A stretch of 32,622 nucleotides of DNA from Rubrivivax sp. Its GTDB lineage: Bacteria > Pseudomonadota > Gammaproteobacteria > Burkholderiales > Burkholderiaceae_C. The translations under genes and the position numbers were made by a program. The stretch is taken from NCBI GenBank assembly GCA_025458805.1, contig JALORQ010000005.1:1-32622 (forward strand). The letters are read 5' to 3'. Positions 1 through 8,368 of the stretch are shown in pieces; the first letter of the stretch is position 1, and each line of letters opens with the position of its first letter. The notes beneath the pieces are model-generated. The model had not been told where the DNA came from and did not search any database. It saw nothing but the letters and a program-made list of their open reading frames with translations.

Positions 1-194
1 GCTTTCCGGGGCGATGTCGGGTGCCCATGGCGGCGGCGTACGGCCGGCCCCTCGCGAGCGTCCCGCCTCCCAGCGGCCCTGCACTGCGACTTGCCACGGG
101 GGCGGCAGCCCGTGCCTGTGGAGCCGCACCCTCGGGTTCAGTGCCGGTCGCGGGAGGCCTTCCCGGGAGCCGAAGCCGGCGCCGCACATGGCCA

Positions 195-208
195 TTGACC
201 TGCATCAA
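195..208. promoter_or_regulatory. Candidate FNR/Anr-type box
   Basis: The sequence TTGAC-CTGC-ATCAA matches the FNR/Anr consensus TTGAT-N4-ATCAA at 9 of 10 defined bases. Its centre lies about 77 bp before the start codon of the DUF3300 gene. The rest of bases 1-278 holds no gene I can support. A possible but weak -10 (TCTACA, 240-245) follows the box. The site suggests oxygen-responsive control but is a single motif match. Confidence 0.45.
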
Positions 209-278
209 TCGCTGCCGGGCTGGCCACCACGGACGGTCGTCTACAGTCGGCTCGCTGCATCGTCGAGCGGAGAACCCG

Positions 279-1619
279 ATGTCCAGGATCGTTCGTTGGC
301 TGCGCCTCTGCCTGCTCGGGGTCGTGCTCGGCACGCCGCTGGTGGCCTTCTCGCAGTCCTCCGGCGCGCCCGTCTTCAAGGACGAAGAGCTCGACCAGAT
401 GCTGGCGCCGATCGCGCTGTATCCGGATTCGCTGCTGTCGCAGGTGCTGATGGCCAGCACCTACCCGGCCGACGTCGCCGACGCCGCGAAGTACGTCAAG
501 GCCCACCCCGACGACAAGGGCGAGGCGGCGGTGAAGAAGGTGCAGGCCGACCCGCAGGGCAAGGACTGGGATCCCTCGGTGCAGTCGCTGGTGGCCTTCC
601 CGCAGGTGCTGGCGATGATGGGCGAGAAGCCCGACCAGGTGCAGCGCCTCGGCGACGCCTTCCTCGCCGACCCGGCGCGTGTGCTCGACCGCGTGCAGGT
701 GCTGCGCAAGAAGGCCCAGGACGCAGGCAACCTGAAGACGACCGAGCAGCAGAAGGTCGCGACGACGACGCAGGAGAGCAAGCAGGTCATCGTCATCGAG
801 CCTGCCCAGCCGGCCACCGTGTACGTGCCTGTCTACCAGCCGACCGTTGTCTACGGCGCATGGCCGTATCCGTCGTATCCGCCGTACTACTGGCCACCCC
901 CCGCCTACTACTACCCCACCGGCGGCTTCGTCGCCGGCGTGTTCTGGGGCGCGGCGATCGTCGGCATCGGCAACGCGTTCTGGGGTGGCGTCAACTGGGG
1001 CCGCGGCGACGTCAACATCGACATCGACCGCTACAACAACATCAACGTCGGCAACAAGATCAACAGCGGCAACTTCCAGCACAACGCCGAGCGACGGCGC
1101 GACGTGCCCTACCGCGACCAGGGCAGCCGCGACAGGTACGCCCGTCAGAACGCCGGCGCGCAGGACCGCCAGGCCTACCGTGGCAACGACAGCCGCGATT
1201 CCCAGCGTGCGCAGGCGCAGCAGCAGCTGGCCCAGCGCGGCGCCGACCCGGCGGCCAGTCGTGACCGGCTGCAGACGACCGACCGCGCGGCAGCGCAGCA
1301 GGCGATCGAGCGCGGAGGCGCCGACCGCGGAGGCGCCGACCGCGCAGGCGCCGACCGCGGCGCGGCCGGCGCCGGTTCGCGCGACCTCGGAGCCGGGGCC
1401 GGCACGCGCGATGCGGGTGGCGCCCGGGCGGGCACGGCCGATCGCGGCAGCGGCAGCTTCGGCTCGTCCGGCGCCGGCAACAACGCCTTCTCGGGCGCCA
1501 GCCGTCCCGATGCCTCGCGCGCGCAGGCCAGCCGCGGCAGCGCCAGCGCGGGGTCGATGCAGCGCAGCGCGCCGTCGCGCCCGGCGGGCGGCGGGGCGCG
1601 TGGCGGCGGCCGTCGCTGA
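279..1619 (+). CDS. DUF3300 domain envelope protein
   Basis: This 446-residue protein belongs to the DUF3300 family, whose biochemical role is unknown. The ORF track starts further upstream, but the ATG at 279 follows a GGAG ribosome-binding sequence and opens directly into a signal peptide (MSRIVRWLRLCLLGVV, probable cleavage near residue 25), so export to the periplasm or outer envelope is likely. The DUF3300 core starts at about residue 35 with the ELDQMLAPIALYPDSLLSQVLMAS segment. A Tyr/Pro-rich stretch (YPSYPPYYWPPP) and a Gly-rich segment follow. The C-terminal 150 residues are low-complexity Arg/Ala/Gly/Asp/Gln, partly built from 5-residue repeats. It lies 15 bp before a DUF2950 gene; the two families are commonly found in tandem, so a shared job is likely. 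Family assignment is firm and function is unknown. Confidence 0.88.
   Translation: MSRIVRWLRLCLLGVVLGTPLVAFSQSSGAPVFKDEELDQMLAPIALYPDSLLSQVLMASTYPADVADAAKYVKAHPDDKGEAAVKKVQADPQGKDWDPSVQSLVAFPQVLAMMGEKPDQVQRLGDAFLADPARVLDRVQVLRKKAQDAGNLKTTEQQKVATTTQESKQVIVIEPAQPATVYVPVYQPTVVYGAWPYPSYPPYYWPPPAYYYPTGGFVAGVFWGAAIVGIGNAFWGGVNWGRGDVNIDIDRYNNINVGNKINSGNFQHNAERRRDVPYRDQGSRDRYARQNAGAQDRQAYRGNDSRDSQRAQAQQQLAQRGADPAASRDRLQTTDRAAAQQAIERGGADRGGADRAGADRGAAGAGSRDLGAGAGTRDAGGARAGTADRGSGSFGSSGAGNNAFSGASRPDASRAQASRGSASAGSMQRSAPSRPAGGGARGGGRR
1311..1355 (+). repeat. 15-bp tandem repeat, three units
   Basis: Three consecutive copies of a 15-bp unit (cgcggaggcgccgac, with one substitution in the third) encode RGGAD-RGGAD-RAGAD inside the DUF3300 protein. 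A degenerate fourth copy follows. The unit keeps the reading frame, so copy-number change would only alter the length of the disordered tail. Confidence 0.85.
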
Positions 1620-1634
1620 TCGGGGGACCTGACC

Positions 1635-2540
1635 ATGACGAAAGACATCTCCCTTCGCAGGCTGGTCGCCGGATCGCTGCTGGCCGGCGCGGCCGTGTTC
1701 GCGCCGCTCGCGGCCCAGGCGCAGGCGGCCTACCCGGACCCGGAGTCGGCCGCCGAGGACTTCGTGCGCGCCGTCGACTCCGGCGACGACGCGTCGAAGA
1801 CCCGCGTGCTGGGCCCGGGCTGGCCGTCGGTGATCCCGCCCGGCGCCGTCGACGACGCCGACCGCGACGCCTTCCTGCGCATGGCACGCGAGCGGCTCAA
1901 CGTCAGCGCCGTGCGTGCCGGCGTCGCGGAGATCACCGTCGGCGCGATCGAGACCTGGACGCTGCCGATCCCGCTCAAGGCCGACGCGCAGGGGCGTTGG
2001 TTCTTCGACCTCGACGGCGCGCGCGAGCAGATCCGCGAGCGCATCATCGGCCGCAACGAGCTCGCGACCATCCAGGCGATGCTCGCCTTCGTCGACGCGC
2101 AGCGCGAGTACGCGCTGGCCGATCGCAACCGCGACGGCGTGCTCGAGTATGCGCAGCGGCTGGTCAGCAGCCCGGGCCGGCAGGACGGCCTGATCTGGGA
2201 CGAGCGCCGCTTCGGCCCGAGCCCGCTGGGCCCCGACTTCCTGCCCAGCAAGCCGGGCGCCGGCTACCACGGCTACCGCTTCAAGCTGCTGACGAGCCAG
2301 GGTCCGACCGCGCCCGGCAAGGCGCGCGACTACAAGATCGGCGGCCGGCTGCTGACCGGCTTCGCGTTGCTCGGCTGGCCCGTCGAGTGGGGCGAGACCG
2401 GCGTGATGTCGTTCATGGTCGACCACACCGGACGCATCGTCCAGCGCGACCTGGGCCCGCAGACCGCGCTCATCGTGCAGCAGATCCTGCGCTACGAGCC
2501 CGACGCGGGCTGGGAACAGGTCGTGCCGGCCTCGCCCTGA
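1635..2540 (+). CDS. DUF2950 family protein
   Basis: This 301-residue protein matches DUF2950, a family of exported proteins of unknown function usually encoded beside DUF3300 genes, as here. An N-terminal signal peptide (LVAGSLLAGAAVFAPLAAQAQA) is cleaved at about residue 31. Family-type segments visible are YPDPESAAEDFVRAVDSGDDA near the mature N-terminus, the central ELATIQAMLAFVDAQREYA, and the GYHGYRFKLLTSQG and GVMSFMVDHTGRIVQRDLG blocks near the C-terminus. A strong ribosome-binding sequence (GGGGGA) precedes the ATG. The 15-bp gap from the DUF3300 gene indicates one operon. No catalytic motif is evident. Confidence 0.88.
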   Translation: MTKDISLRRLVAGSLLAGAAVFAPLAAQAQAAYPDPESAAEDFVRAVDSGDDASKTRVLGPGWPSVIPPGAVDDADRDAFLRMARERLNVSAVRAGVAEITVGAIETWTLPIPLKADAQGRWFFDLDGAREQIRERIIGRNELATIQAMLAFVDAQREYALADRNRDGVLEYAQRLVSSPGRQDGLIWDERRFGPSPLGPDFLPSKPGAGYHGYRFKLLTSQGPTAPGKARDYKIGGRLLTGFALLGWPVEWGETGVMSFMVDHTGRIVQRDLGPQTALIVQQILRYEPDAGWEQVVPASP

Positions 2541-2594
2541 GCCGCGGTCGCTGGACGGGCGGCGAGCGGGTCGGACACGGCCCCGCGGCGCCCG

Positions 2595-3833
2595 TCAGGC
2601 GCGCAGCAGGTCGAGCAGCGTGCGCGCGACGACCTTGGTGGCGCGCCGGAGGTCCTCGAGGACGATGTTCTCGTCGGCGCGCTTGGCGTTCGACTCGAGC
2701 ACGGTGCGCGGCCCGGCCCCGTAGATCACCGCCGGGATGCCGCGCTCGCTGAAGAGACGCGCGTCGGTGTACAGCGGCGTCCCGCAGGCCTCGACCTTCT
2801 CGCCGAACACCTCGGTCGCGTGGGCGCACAGCGCGTCGACCAGCGGCCGGTTGCCGGGCAACGGCTGCATCGCATGGGCCAGCAGCAGCCGCCGGATGTC
2901 GACGCCTGCGCCCGGCAGCGAGGTCGCCGCGCGCTCGATCAGCGCGCGCAGCCCGGCCTCGACCTGCACCGGATCCTCCTCGGGGATCATGCGGCGGTCG
3001 ATCTTCAGCACGACCTTGCCGGGGACGACGTTCGTGTTCGTCCCGCCGCTGATCTGGCCGACGTTGACGTAGCCGTGCCGGATGCCCTTCACCGCGCTGA
3101 GCGTCTGCCGCAGGCGGGTGTTCTCGTCGTAGAGCGCGACCAGCACCCGCGTCGCGGCCTGCAGTGCATCGACGGCGGTGTCCGGGACGGCGGCGTGGCC
3201 CATCCGGCCGTGGACGGTGGCCTCCAGCTGCAGGCAGCCGTTGTGGGCGGTCACGACCTCGTAGCCGAAGCCGGCGGCGATCTCGAGGTCGGGTGCCGTC
3301 AGCCCGTGGTCGAGCAGCCACTTCGGGCCGAGCTCGCCGCCGAACTCCTCGTCGTAGGTGAACAGCAGGTCGACGCCGCCCTTCAGCGCCACGCCCGCGG
3401 CCTCGAGCGCGCGCGTCGCGAAGGTGAAGGTCGAGAAGTCGCTCTTGCTGACCGCGGCGGCGCGGCCGTAGAGCCTGCCGTCGACGATCTGCGCGCCGTA
3501 GGGGTCGAAGGTCCACCCCTCGCCCGGCGGCACGACGTCGCCATGCGCGTTGAGCGCGACGATGCGGCCGCCGTCGCCGTAGCGCCGCCGCACGACCAGG
3601 TTGGTGATCGACTGCAGCCCGTGCCGCGCGACGACCTCGGGCGGCACCTCGACCGCCTGCGCGTCGAAGCCGAACGCGGCGAGCAGTTCGCGCGTGCGCA
3701 GCGCGTGCGGCGTGTTGTTCCCCGGCGGCGTGTCGGTCGGGACGCGCACCAGCTCCTGGAGGAACCGGACCTGCTCGTCGAAGTTCGCGTCGACATGGGC
3801 GTCGACGGCGGCGTAGAGGCTGGGCGCGGTCAT
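2595..3833 (-). CDS. M20 family hydrolase with atypical metal site
   Basis: A 412-residue protein of the ArgE/DapE/acetylornithine-deacetylase (M20) fold. The start at 3833 gives an ATGA overlap with the upstream gene and begins at the conserved helix before VRFLQELVRVPTDTPPGNN. Visible M20 features are LNAHGDVVPPG (His97, Asp99), TYDEEFGGELG (Glu162-Glu163), a dimerisation-domain HGRMGHAAVP and NVVPGKVVLKIDRRMIPEEDP. Three usual zinc ligands are not seen: the bridging Asp after LYGRG is Val (GRAAAVSK), the GEP glutamate position reads GFG, and the C-terminal His before ADE is absent (ESNAKRADE). It may be a subfamily with another metal site or a non-hydrolytic member. Its position last in a ureide operon suggests a purine-related or amide substrate, but the substrate cannot be named. 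Confidence 0.82.
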   Translation of the reverse strand: MTAPSLYAAVDAHVDANFDEQVRFLQELVRVPTDTPPGNNTPHALRTRELLAAFGFDAQAVEVPPEVVARHGLQSITNLVVRRRYGDGGRIVALNAHGDVVPPGEGWTFDPYGAQIVDGRLYGRAAAVSKSDFSTFTFATRALEAAGVALKGGVDLLFTYDEEFGGELGPKWLLDHGLTAPDLEIAAGFGYEVVTAHNGCLQLEATVHGRMGHAAVPDTAVDALQAATRVLVALYDENTRLRQTLSAVKGIRHGYVNVGQISGGTNTNVVPGKVVLKIDRRMIPEEDPVQVEAGLRALIERAATSLPGAGVDIRRLLLAHAMQPLPGNRPLVDALCAHATEVFGEKVEACGTPLYTDARLFSERGIPAVIYGAGPRTVLESNAKRADENIVLEDLRRATKVVARTLLDLLRA

Positions 3834-5614
3834 CGGGTCTCCGGGGCGAGGTGGTCGAGCAGGGACTGGAAGGCCTGCACGCACAGGTCGATGTCGTGGC
3901 TGGTCGTCGACTCGAGCGGGTTGTGGCTGATGCCGGCGTTCTCGCCGCGCGTGAACAGCATGGCCTGCGGCAGGATCTCGTGCAGCTTCATCGCGTCGTG
4001 CCCGGCGCCGCTGGGCATGCGGTGGACCTGCAGGCCGAGCGACTGCACGGCGCGCTCCCATCGCGCCTGCCACGCCGGCGCGCTCGGCGCTGCCGATGCG
4101 CGCAGCGTCTCCTCGAGGCGGAAGGCCACCGCCCGTCGGTCGCAGATCGCGCGCAACTCGGCGAGGACGTCGGCGGCGCAGGCATCGCGCGCCGCGTCGG
4201 TCGTCGCCCGGATGTCGAGGCTGAACCGGCAGCGGCCCGGCACCACGTTGATCGATCCGTTCGGCACCTCGAGCATCCCGACCGTGGCCACCACGTCGGG
4301 CACCGCCGAGGCGCGGCGCTCGACGAAGAGCACGAGCTCGGCGACCGCGGCCGCGGCATCGCGCCGCCGGCCCATCGGGGTCGTCCCGGCATGGCTGGCC
4401 ATGCCGGTCACCTCGCCGAGGTAGCGCACGCTGCCGTTGATCGAGGTCACGATGCCGAGCGGCAGGTCGAGCTCGTTGAGCACCGGACCCTGCTCGATGT
4501 GCACCTCGACGAAGCCGAGGTAGCGCTGCGGATCGCGCTTCAGCGCCGGGATCCCGGCCGGGTCGAGCCCGGCGTGCGCCATCGCGTCGCGCATGGTCAC
4601 GCCGTCGGCGTCCCGCTGGTCGAGCCAGGCCGGGTCGAAGTGGCCGGTGAGCGCGCCCGACCCGAGGAAGACGGCCTTGAAGCGCTGGCCTTCCTCCTCG
4701 GCGAAGCCGACCACCTCGAGGCCGAAAGGCAGCCGGCGACCGGCCCGCGAGAGCTCGCGCACGCAGGCCATCGGCACCAGGATGCCGAGCCGGCCGTCGA
4801 AGCGGCCGCCGTTGCGTACGGTGTCATAGTGGCTGCCGGTGAGCAGCCGCGGCGCCTCGCGATCCGCGCCGTGATAGACGCCCACGACGTTGCCGACCGC
4901 GTCGATCCCGACCTCGTCGAAGCCGCAGTCCTCGGACATCCACTGCGCCAGCTGACGCGCGACGGCGCGGTGCGCGTCCGTCAGGTAGGTGACGGTGAGC
5001 TCGCCGCGCTCCGCATAGCCGGGGTCGCTGTGGACGGCCAGGCGCTCGGCCCAGTCCCAGACGCGGTGGCCTAGGGCCGGCTGGGTGCCGAACTTGTCGT
5101 CGAGGCGGATCTCGGCGATGCGGTGGATGTTGCGCAGCGCCTCGGCGAACTCGAAGTCCGCCGGGTGTTGCAGGCGGCGCTCGAAGGCGGCGATGATGGC
5201 GCGCCGGTCCAGGCCGGTGCCGCGCGGGCCGCGCACCGCGAGCACGAACGGAAAGCCGAACTTGTCGTTGTAGCTCGCGTTGAGCTGCTGCAGGCGCTCG
5301 AACTCCGCCGGCGTGCAGTGCGTCAGCCCGGCCCGGCCCTGCTCGTCGGTGGACTCGGCGGTCAGCGCCTTCGCGACCATCGCCTTGCCGGCCAGCTCGG
5401 GGTGGGCGCGGATCAGCGCCCGTTGCGCGTCGCGTCCGCCGTCGCGCACGGCCTGGACGAGCGCGTGCTTCAGCGCCGCGAGCGTGGCGAACGGCCGCGC
5501 GTCCCAAGCCCGAGCCGCGATCCACGGCGAATGCTCGTAGGTGCCGTCGAGCAGCGCCGTGAACTCGTCGCGCGATGCGCGATTGAGCCGATCGAGCGAA
5601 AGGGCTGCGGTCAT
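3830..5614 (-). CDS. Fused OHCU decarboxylase-allantoate amidohydrolase
   Basis: This 594-residue protein joins two purine-catabolism enzymes. Residues 1 to about 170 are an OHCU decarboxylase (UraD-like), with the family's HPEL motif (His71) and NASYNDKFGFPFV segment; this enzyme converts the uricase pathway product to S-allantoin. Residues about 175-590 are an M20/hydantoinase-type allantoate amidohydrolase (AllC-like) with a complete metal site pattern: GSHYDTVRNGGRFDG, GFAEEEGQRF, EVHIEQGPVL, PSGAGHDAM and GISHNPLE. The two steps are not consecutive; allantoinase acts between them and is encoded directly upstream. The start at 5614 overlaps the stop of that gene by 4 bp, and the stop overlaps the next gene by 4 bp, so all three are translationally coupled. 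The long N-terminal extension in the ORF track is a shadow of the upstream gene. Confidence 0.9.
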   Translation of the reverse strand: MTAALSLDRLNRASRDEFTALLDGTYEHSPWIAARAWDARPFATLAALKHALVQAVRDGGRDAQRALIRAHPELAGKAMVAKALTAESTDEQGRAGLTHCTPAEFERLQQLNASYNDKFGFPFVLAVRGPRGTGLDRRAIIAAFERRLQHPADFEFAEALRNIHRIAEIRLDDKFGTQPALGHRVWDWAERLAVHSDPGYAERGELTVTYLTDAHRAVARQLAQWMSEDCGFDEVGIDAVGNVVGVYHGADREAPRLLTGSHYDTVRNGGRFDGRLGILVPMACVRELSRAGRRLPFGLEVVGFAEEEGQRFKAVFLGSGALTGHFDPAWLDQRDADGVTMRDAMAHAGLDPAGIPALKRDPQRYLGFVEVHIEQGPVLNELDLPLGIVTSINGSVRYLGEVTGMASHAGTTPMGRRRDAAAAVAELVLFVERRASAVPDVVATVGMLEVPNGSINVVPGRCRFSLDIRATTDAARDACAADVLAELRAICDRRAVAFRLEETLRASAAPSAPAWQARWERAVQSLGLQVHRMPSGAGHDAMKLHEILPQAMLFTRGENAGISHNPLESTTSHDIDLCVQAFQSLLDHLAPETR

Positions 5615-6582
5615 GCGCGCTCCCAGACGAAGGCGCTGGCGGCGTCGAACGGGTGCACGCGCCGCCAGTGGCGCGCGATGTCGATGCGCCGGGCGATCCA
5701 GACGCGGTCGTGCGACTGCACGTGATCGAGAAATCGCTGCAGCGCCCGCAGGCGGCCCGGGCGCCCGAGCAGCCGGCAGTGCATGCCGATGCTCATCATC
5801 GTCGGCCGCTCGTCGCCCTCGGCATAGTGCACGTCGAAGGCGTCGCGCAGGTAGGCGAAGAACTCGTCGCCGTGCGAGAAGCCCTGCGGCAGCGCGAAGC
5901 GCATGTCGTTGCAGTCCAGCGTGTAGGGCACCACGAGGTGCGGGGCGAGCGCGCCGTCGCTGCGGCGCACCTGGAGCCAGAACGGCAGGTCGTCGCCGTA
6001 GTGGTCGCTGTCGTACTCGAAGCCGCCGTGGTCGGCCACCAGCCGTCGCGTGTTCGGGCTGTCGCGGCCGGTGTACCAGCCGACCGGCCGCGCGCCGCTC
6101 AGGCGCTCGATGGTCTGCATCGCGAGGCGCAGGTGCTCGCGCTCGACGTCCTCGGGCACGTTCTGGTAGTGGATCCATCGCCAGCCGTGGCAGGCGATCT
6201 CGTGGCCCAGCTCGACGAAGGCCGCGGTCACCTCGGGGCAGCGTTCGAGCGCCATGCCGACCCCGAAGACCGTGAACGGCAGGCCGCGCCGCTCGAACTC
6301 GCGCAGCAGCCGCCACACGCCGACGCGCGACCCGTACTCGTAGGTGCTCTCCATGCTCAGGTGACGCGCGGGGTAGGCCGCCGGGTTGAACATCTCGGAC
6401 AGGAACTGCTCGCTCCCCGCGTCACCGTGCAGGACGCTGTTCTCGCCGCCTTCCTCGTAGTTGAGGACGAACTGCAGGGCGACGCGCGCGCGGCCCGGCC
6501 AGGCGGGGTCGGGGGCGCGACGTCCGTAGCCGCGCAGGTCTCGCGGGTAACGGTCCTCGTGCGGAGTGTTCATCGGGGTCAT
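5611..6582 (-). CDS. puuE: PuuE-type allantoinase
   Basis: This 323-residue polysaccharide-deacetylase-fold protein matches PuuE, the metal-dependent allantoinase unrelated to the amidohydrolase AllB; it opens allantoin to allantoate. Family features include RVALQFVLNYEEGGENSVLHGD near residue 35, STYEYGSRVGVWRLL, GHEIACHGWRWIHYQ, GWYTGRDSPNTRRLV and YDSDHYGDDLPFW. It is first in a three-gene minus-strand operon and its stop overlaps the uraD-allC fusion start (ATGA). The start could be 6582 or the ATG three codons later at 6573; neither has a clear ribosome-binding sequence. No uricase or HIU hydrolase gene is present in the window, so the pathway is incomplete here. Confidence 0.88.
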   Translation of the reverse strand: MTPMNTPHEDRYPRDLRGYGRRAPDPAWPGRARVALQFVLNYEEGGENSVLHGDAGSEQFLSEMFNPAAYPARHLSMESTYEYGSRVGVWRLLREFERRGLPFTVFGVGMALERCPEVTAAFVELGHEIACHGWRWIHYQNVPEDVEREHLRLAMQTIERLSGARPVGWYTGRDSPNTRRLVADHGGFEYDSDHYGDDLPFWLQVRRSDGALAPHLVVPYTLDCNDMRFALPQGFSHGDEFFAYLRDAFDVHYAEGDERPTMMSIGMHCRLLGRPGRLRALQRFLDHVQSHDRVWIARRIDIARHWRRVHPFDAASAFVWERA

Positions 6583-6710
6583 GCTCGGGAGGTCGTTGGG
6601 GCGCCGGGCCGGGCGCGCGACGGTCGCGGCGCGCGGTCCGTTTGGTGCGATGCACGTGACGTTCCACCCGCTGCGCGCGCGTCGTGCCGTCCGGAAGAGA
6701 CGGCGACCAC

Positions 6711-6723
6711 AATCGTATACAAG
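6711..6723. promoter_or_regulatory. Candidate GntR (FadR/VanR-type) operator
   Basis: The sequence aatcgtatacaag contains TCGTATACAA, one mismatch from the palindrome TTGTATACAA recognised by many GntR-FCD regulators such as VanR-like proteins. It lies in the 247-bp divergent region between the allantoinase operon and the FAD oxidoreductase, about 130 bp from the puuE start. No GntR gene is in the window. The assignment rests on one motif. Confidence 0.4.
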
Positions 6724-6747
6724 CCGGTCGCGTGCGGCCGGGGCGCC

Positions 6748-6776
6748 TTGACGGAGCCTCGCGCGCCGGTCCTAAT
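6748..6776 (+). promoter_or_regulatory. Candidate sigma-70 promoter
   Basis: TTGACG and CCTAAT are separated by exactly 17 bp, giving 5 of 6 and 4 of 6 consensus matches in a GC-rich background. The -10 ends 53 bp before the ATG of the FAD-dependent oxidoreductase. No transcript data support it. Confidence 0.4.
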
Positions 6777-6829
6777 GCCGGAGCACCTCATTGCCCCGAC
6801 GGGCTGCCGGCCCGGCAGCCGAGCACCCC

Positions 6830-8248
6830 ATGACCTTCGAGACCGACTACCTCGTGATCGGCGCTGGCGCCAGTGGGCTGGCCTTCGCCGACGAACTCGT
6901 GCGCCGCAGCGATGCCCACGTCACCCTGGTCGACCGGCGCGACGCACCCGGTGGCCACTGGAACGACGTCTATCCGTTCGTGCGGCTGCACCAGCCGGCC
7001 AGCTTCTACGGCGTCGAGTCGATCGAACTCGACCGCGGCGAACTCGAGGCGAGCGGGCCGAACGCAGGCTGGATGAGCCTGTCCGAGGGCCCGGAGATCG
7101 TCGCCTACTTCCACCGCGTGTGGCGCGAGAAGCTGCTGCCCACGGGACGGGTGCGCTTCATTCCGATGAGCGAGGCCGAGCCGGGCGATGCGCCCGGACC
7201 GGTGACGGTCCGGCATCGACTCAGCGGCGAGCGCACCTCGGTCACGGTGCGGCGCAAGGTCGTCGACGCTGCGCGCTTCACCAACGCGGTGCCGGCGACG
7301 CACCAGCCCGGGTTCGAGGTGGCGGCAGGGGTGACTTGCGTGCCGCCCAACGACCTGCCGCGCCGCGCAGCGGGGTTCGGCCACCACGTCGTGCTCGGGG
7401 CCGGGAAGACCGCGATCGACGCGCTGTGCTGGCTGCTCTCGCACGGGGCCCCGGCCAGCTCGATCACCTGGGTCGTGCCGCGCGACTCCTGGTTCTTCAA
7501 CCGCGCCAAGGTGCAGCCGACCATGGCGCACTTCGACGGGACGTTCACGAGTGCCGCCGAGCAGCGCGAGGCGATGGCCGCGGCAACCTCGGTGCGCGAC
7601 CTGGCGCAGCGCATGGAGGCCTGCGGCGCCTGGCTGCGCCTGGACCGCTCGATCGAGCCGACGATGTTTCACTTCGCGACGCTCTCGGAGGGCGAGCTCG
7701 GGCTGCTGCGCCGCGTCGGGCGCACGATCCGCATGGGTCGCGTGACCGCGGTCGAGCGCGGTCGACTCCGGCTGCAGCGGGGTGAAGTCGAGGTGCCGTC
7801 GGACAGCCTGTTCGTCGATTGCACGGCTTCGGCGCTGTCGTACAAGCCGCCCGTGCCGGTGTTTGCGGGGCCGCGCATCACGATCCAGATGGTGCGCATC
7901 CCGCAGCCGACGTTCAGTGCCGCGCTCACCGCGTTCCTCGAGACCCAGCCGGGATCCGACGACGAGCGGAATGCCTGCATGCGGCCGGTCGTGATGACCG
8001 ATACCGTCGACGATTACCCGCGCTCCCAGGTCACCGACCTGGCCAACCGTCACATGGCCGCGCGCATCCCCGCGGTGCGCGACTGGCTGGCGCGCTCGCG
8101 GCTCGAGGGCTTCACGCACCTGCTGGCCGCGATCGGGCCCGGCGACGTGGCCCGCCAGGCGATCGTGCAACGCATCCGTGCAGCTTCGCCGCCGGCGTTC
8201 GAGAATCTGCAGCGGCTCGCGGCCGCAACCAGGGGCGCGTCGGCCTGA
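6830..8248 (+). CDS. FAD/NAD(P)-dependent oxidoreductase
   Basis: A 472-residue flavoprotein resembling flavin-containing monooxygenase or lysine/ornithine-hydroxylase-like enzymes. The N-terminal Rossmann dinucleotide motif is DYLVIGAGASGLAFADEL (GxGxxG at residues 11-16), followed by the acidic end of the second strand VTLVDRRDAPGGHWNDVYPF (Asp35). A second nucleotide-binding motif, HHVVLGAGKTAIDALCWLL, lies near residue 185 and suggests NAD(P)H binding. The ATG at 6830 places the FAD motif at the usual distance from the start; the TTG start 13 codons upstream in the ORF track is less likely. It stands alone, convergent with the HiPIP gene. The substrate is unknown, and nothing in the neighbours fixes a pathway. 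Confidence 0.82.
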   Translation: MTFETDYLVIGAGASGLAFADELVRRSDAHVTLVDRRDAPGGHWNDVYPFVRLHQPASFYGVESIELDRGELEASGPNAGWMSLSEGPEIVAYFHRVWREKLLPTGRVRFIPMSEAEPGDAPGPVTVRHRLSGERTSVTVRRKVVDAARFTNAVPATHQPGFEVAAGVTCVPPNDLPRRAAGFGHHVVLGAGKTAIDALCWLLSHGAPASSITWVVPRDSWFFNRAKVQPTMAHFDGTFTSAAEQREAMAAATSVRDLAQRMEACGAWLRLDRSIEPTMFHFATLSEGELGLLRRVGRTIRMGRVTAVERGRLRLQRGEVEVPSDSLFVDCTASALSYKPPVPVFAGPRITIQMVRIPQPTFSAALTAFLETQPGSDDERNACMRPVVMTDTVDDYPRSQVTDLANRHMAARIPAVRDWLARSRLEGFTHLLAAIGPGDVARQAIVQRIRAASPPAFENLQRLAAATRGASA

Positions 8249-8310
8249 TGCGGCCGCCGCTCGCGGCCGGCCCGACGGACGGCCCACGCCGACGCGGCCC
8301 GGAAACGAAA

Positions 8311-8334
8311 GAGGCGGCCCTCTCGGGCCGCCTC
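8311..8334 (-). terminator. Intrinsic terminator of the HiPIP gene
   Basis: GAGGCGGCCC and GGGCCGCCTC form a perfect 10-bp GC-rich stem around a 4-nt loop. On the minus strand it is followed by a T-rich run (TTTCGTTT). It begins 34 bp after the HiPIP stop. On the plus strand no T-run follows, so it would act weakly, if at all, on the convergent flavoprotein transcript. Confidence 0.8.
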
Positions 8335-8368
8335 CGCGTGATCGGGCAAGTGTCTCCTCGTGCCCGCG

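Noticed and set aside
138-2426. 762-aa minus-strand ORF across the DUF3300/DUF2950 genes
   Set aside because: It is antisense to two recognisable protein families, has low-complexity composition and no recognisable domain. Long shadow frames are expected at this GC content.
2820-5074. Plus-strand ORFs of 534 and 407 aa over the purine operon
   Set aside because: They are antisense to clear M20 and UraD-AllC coding sequence and have no family motif.
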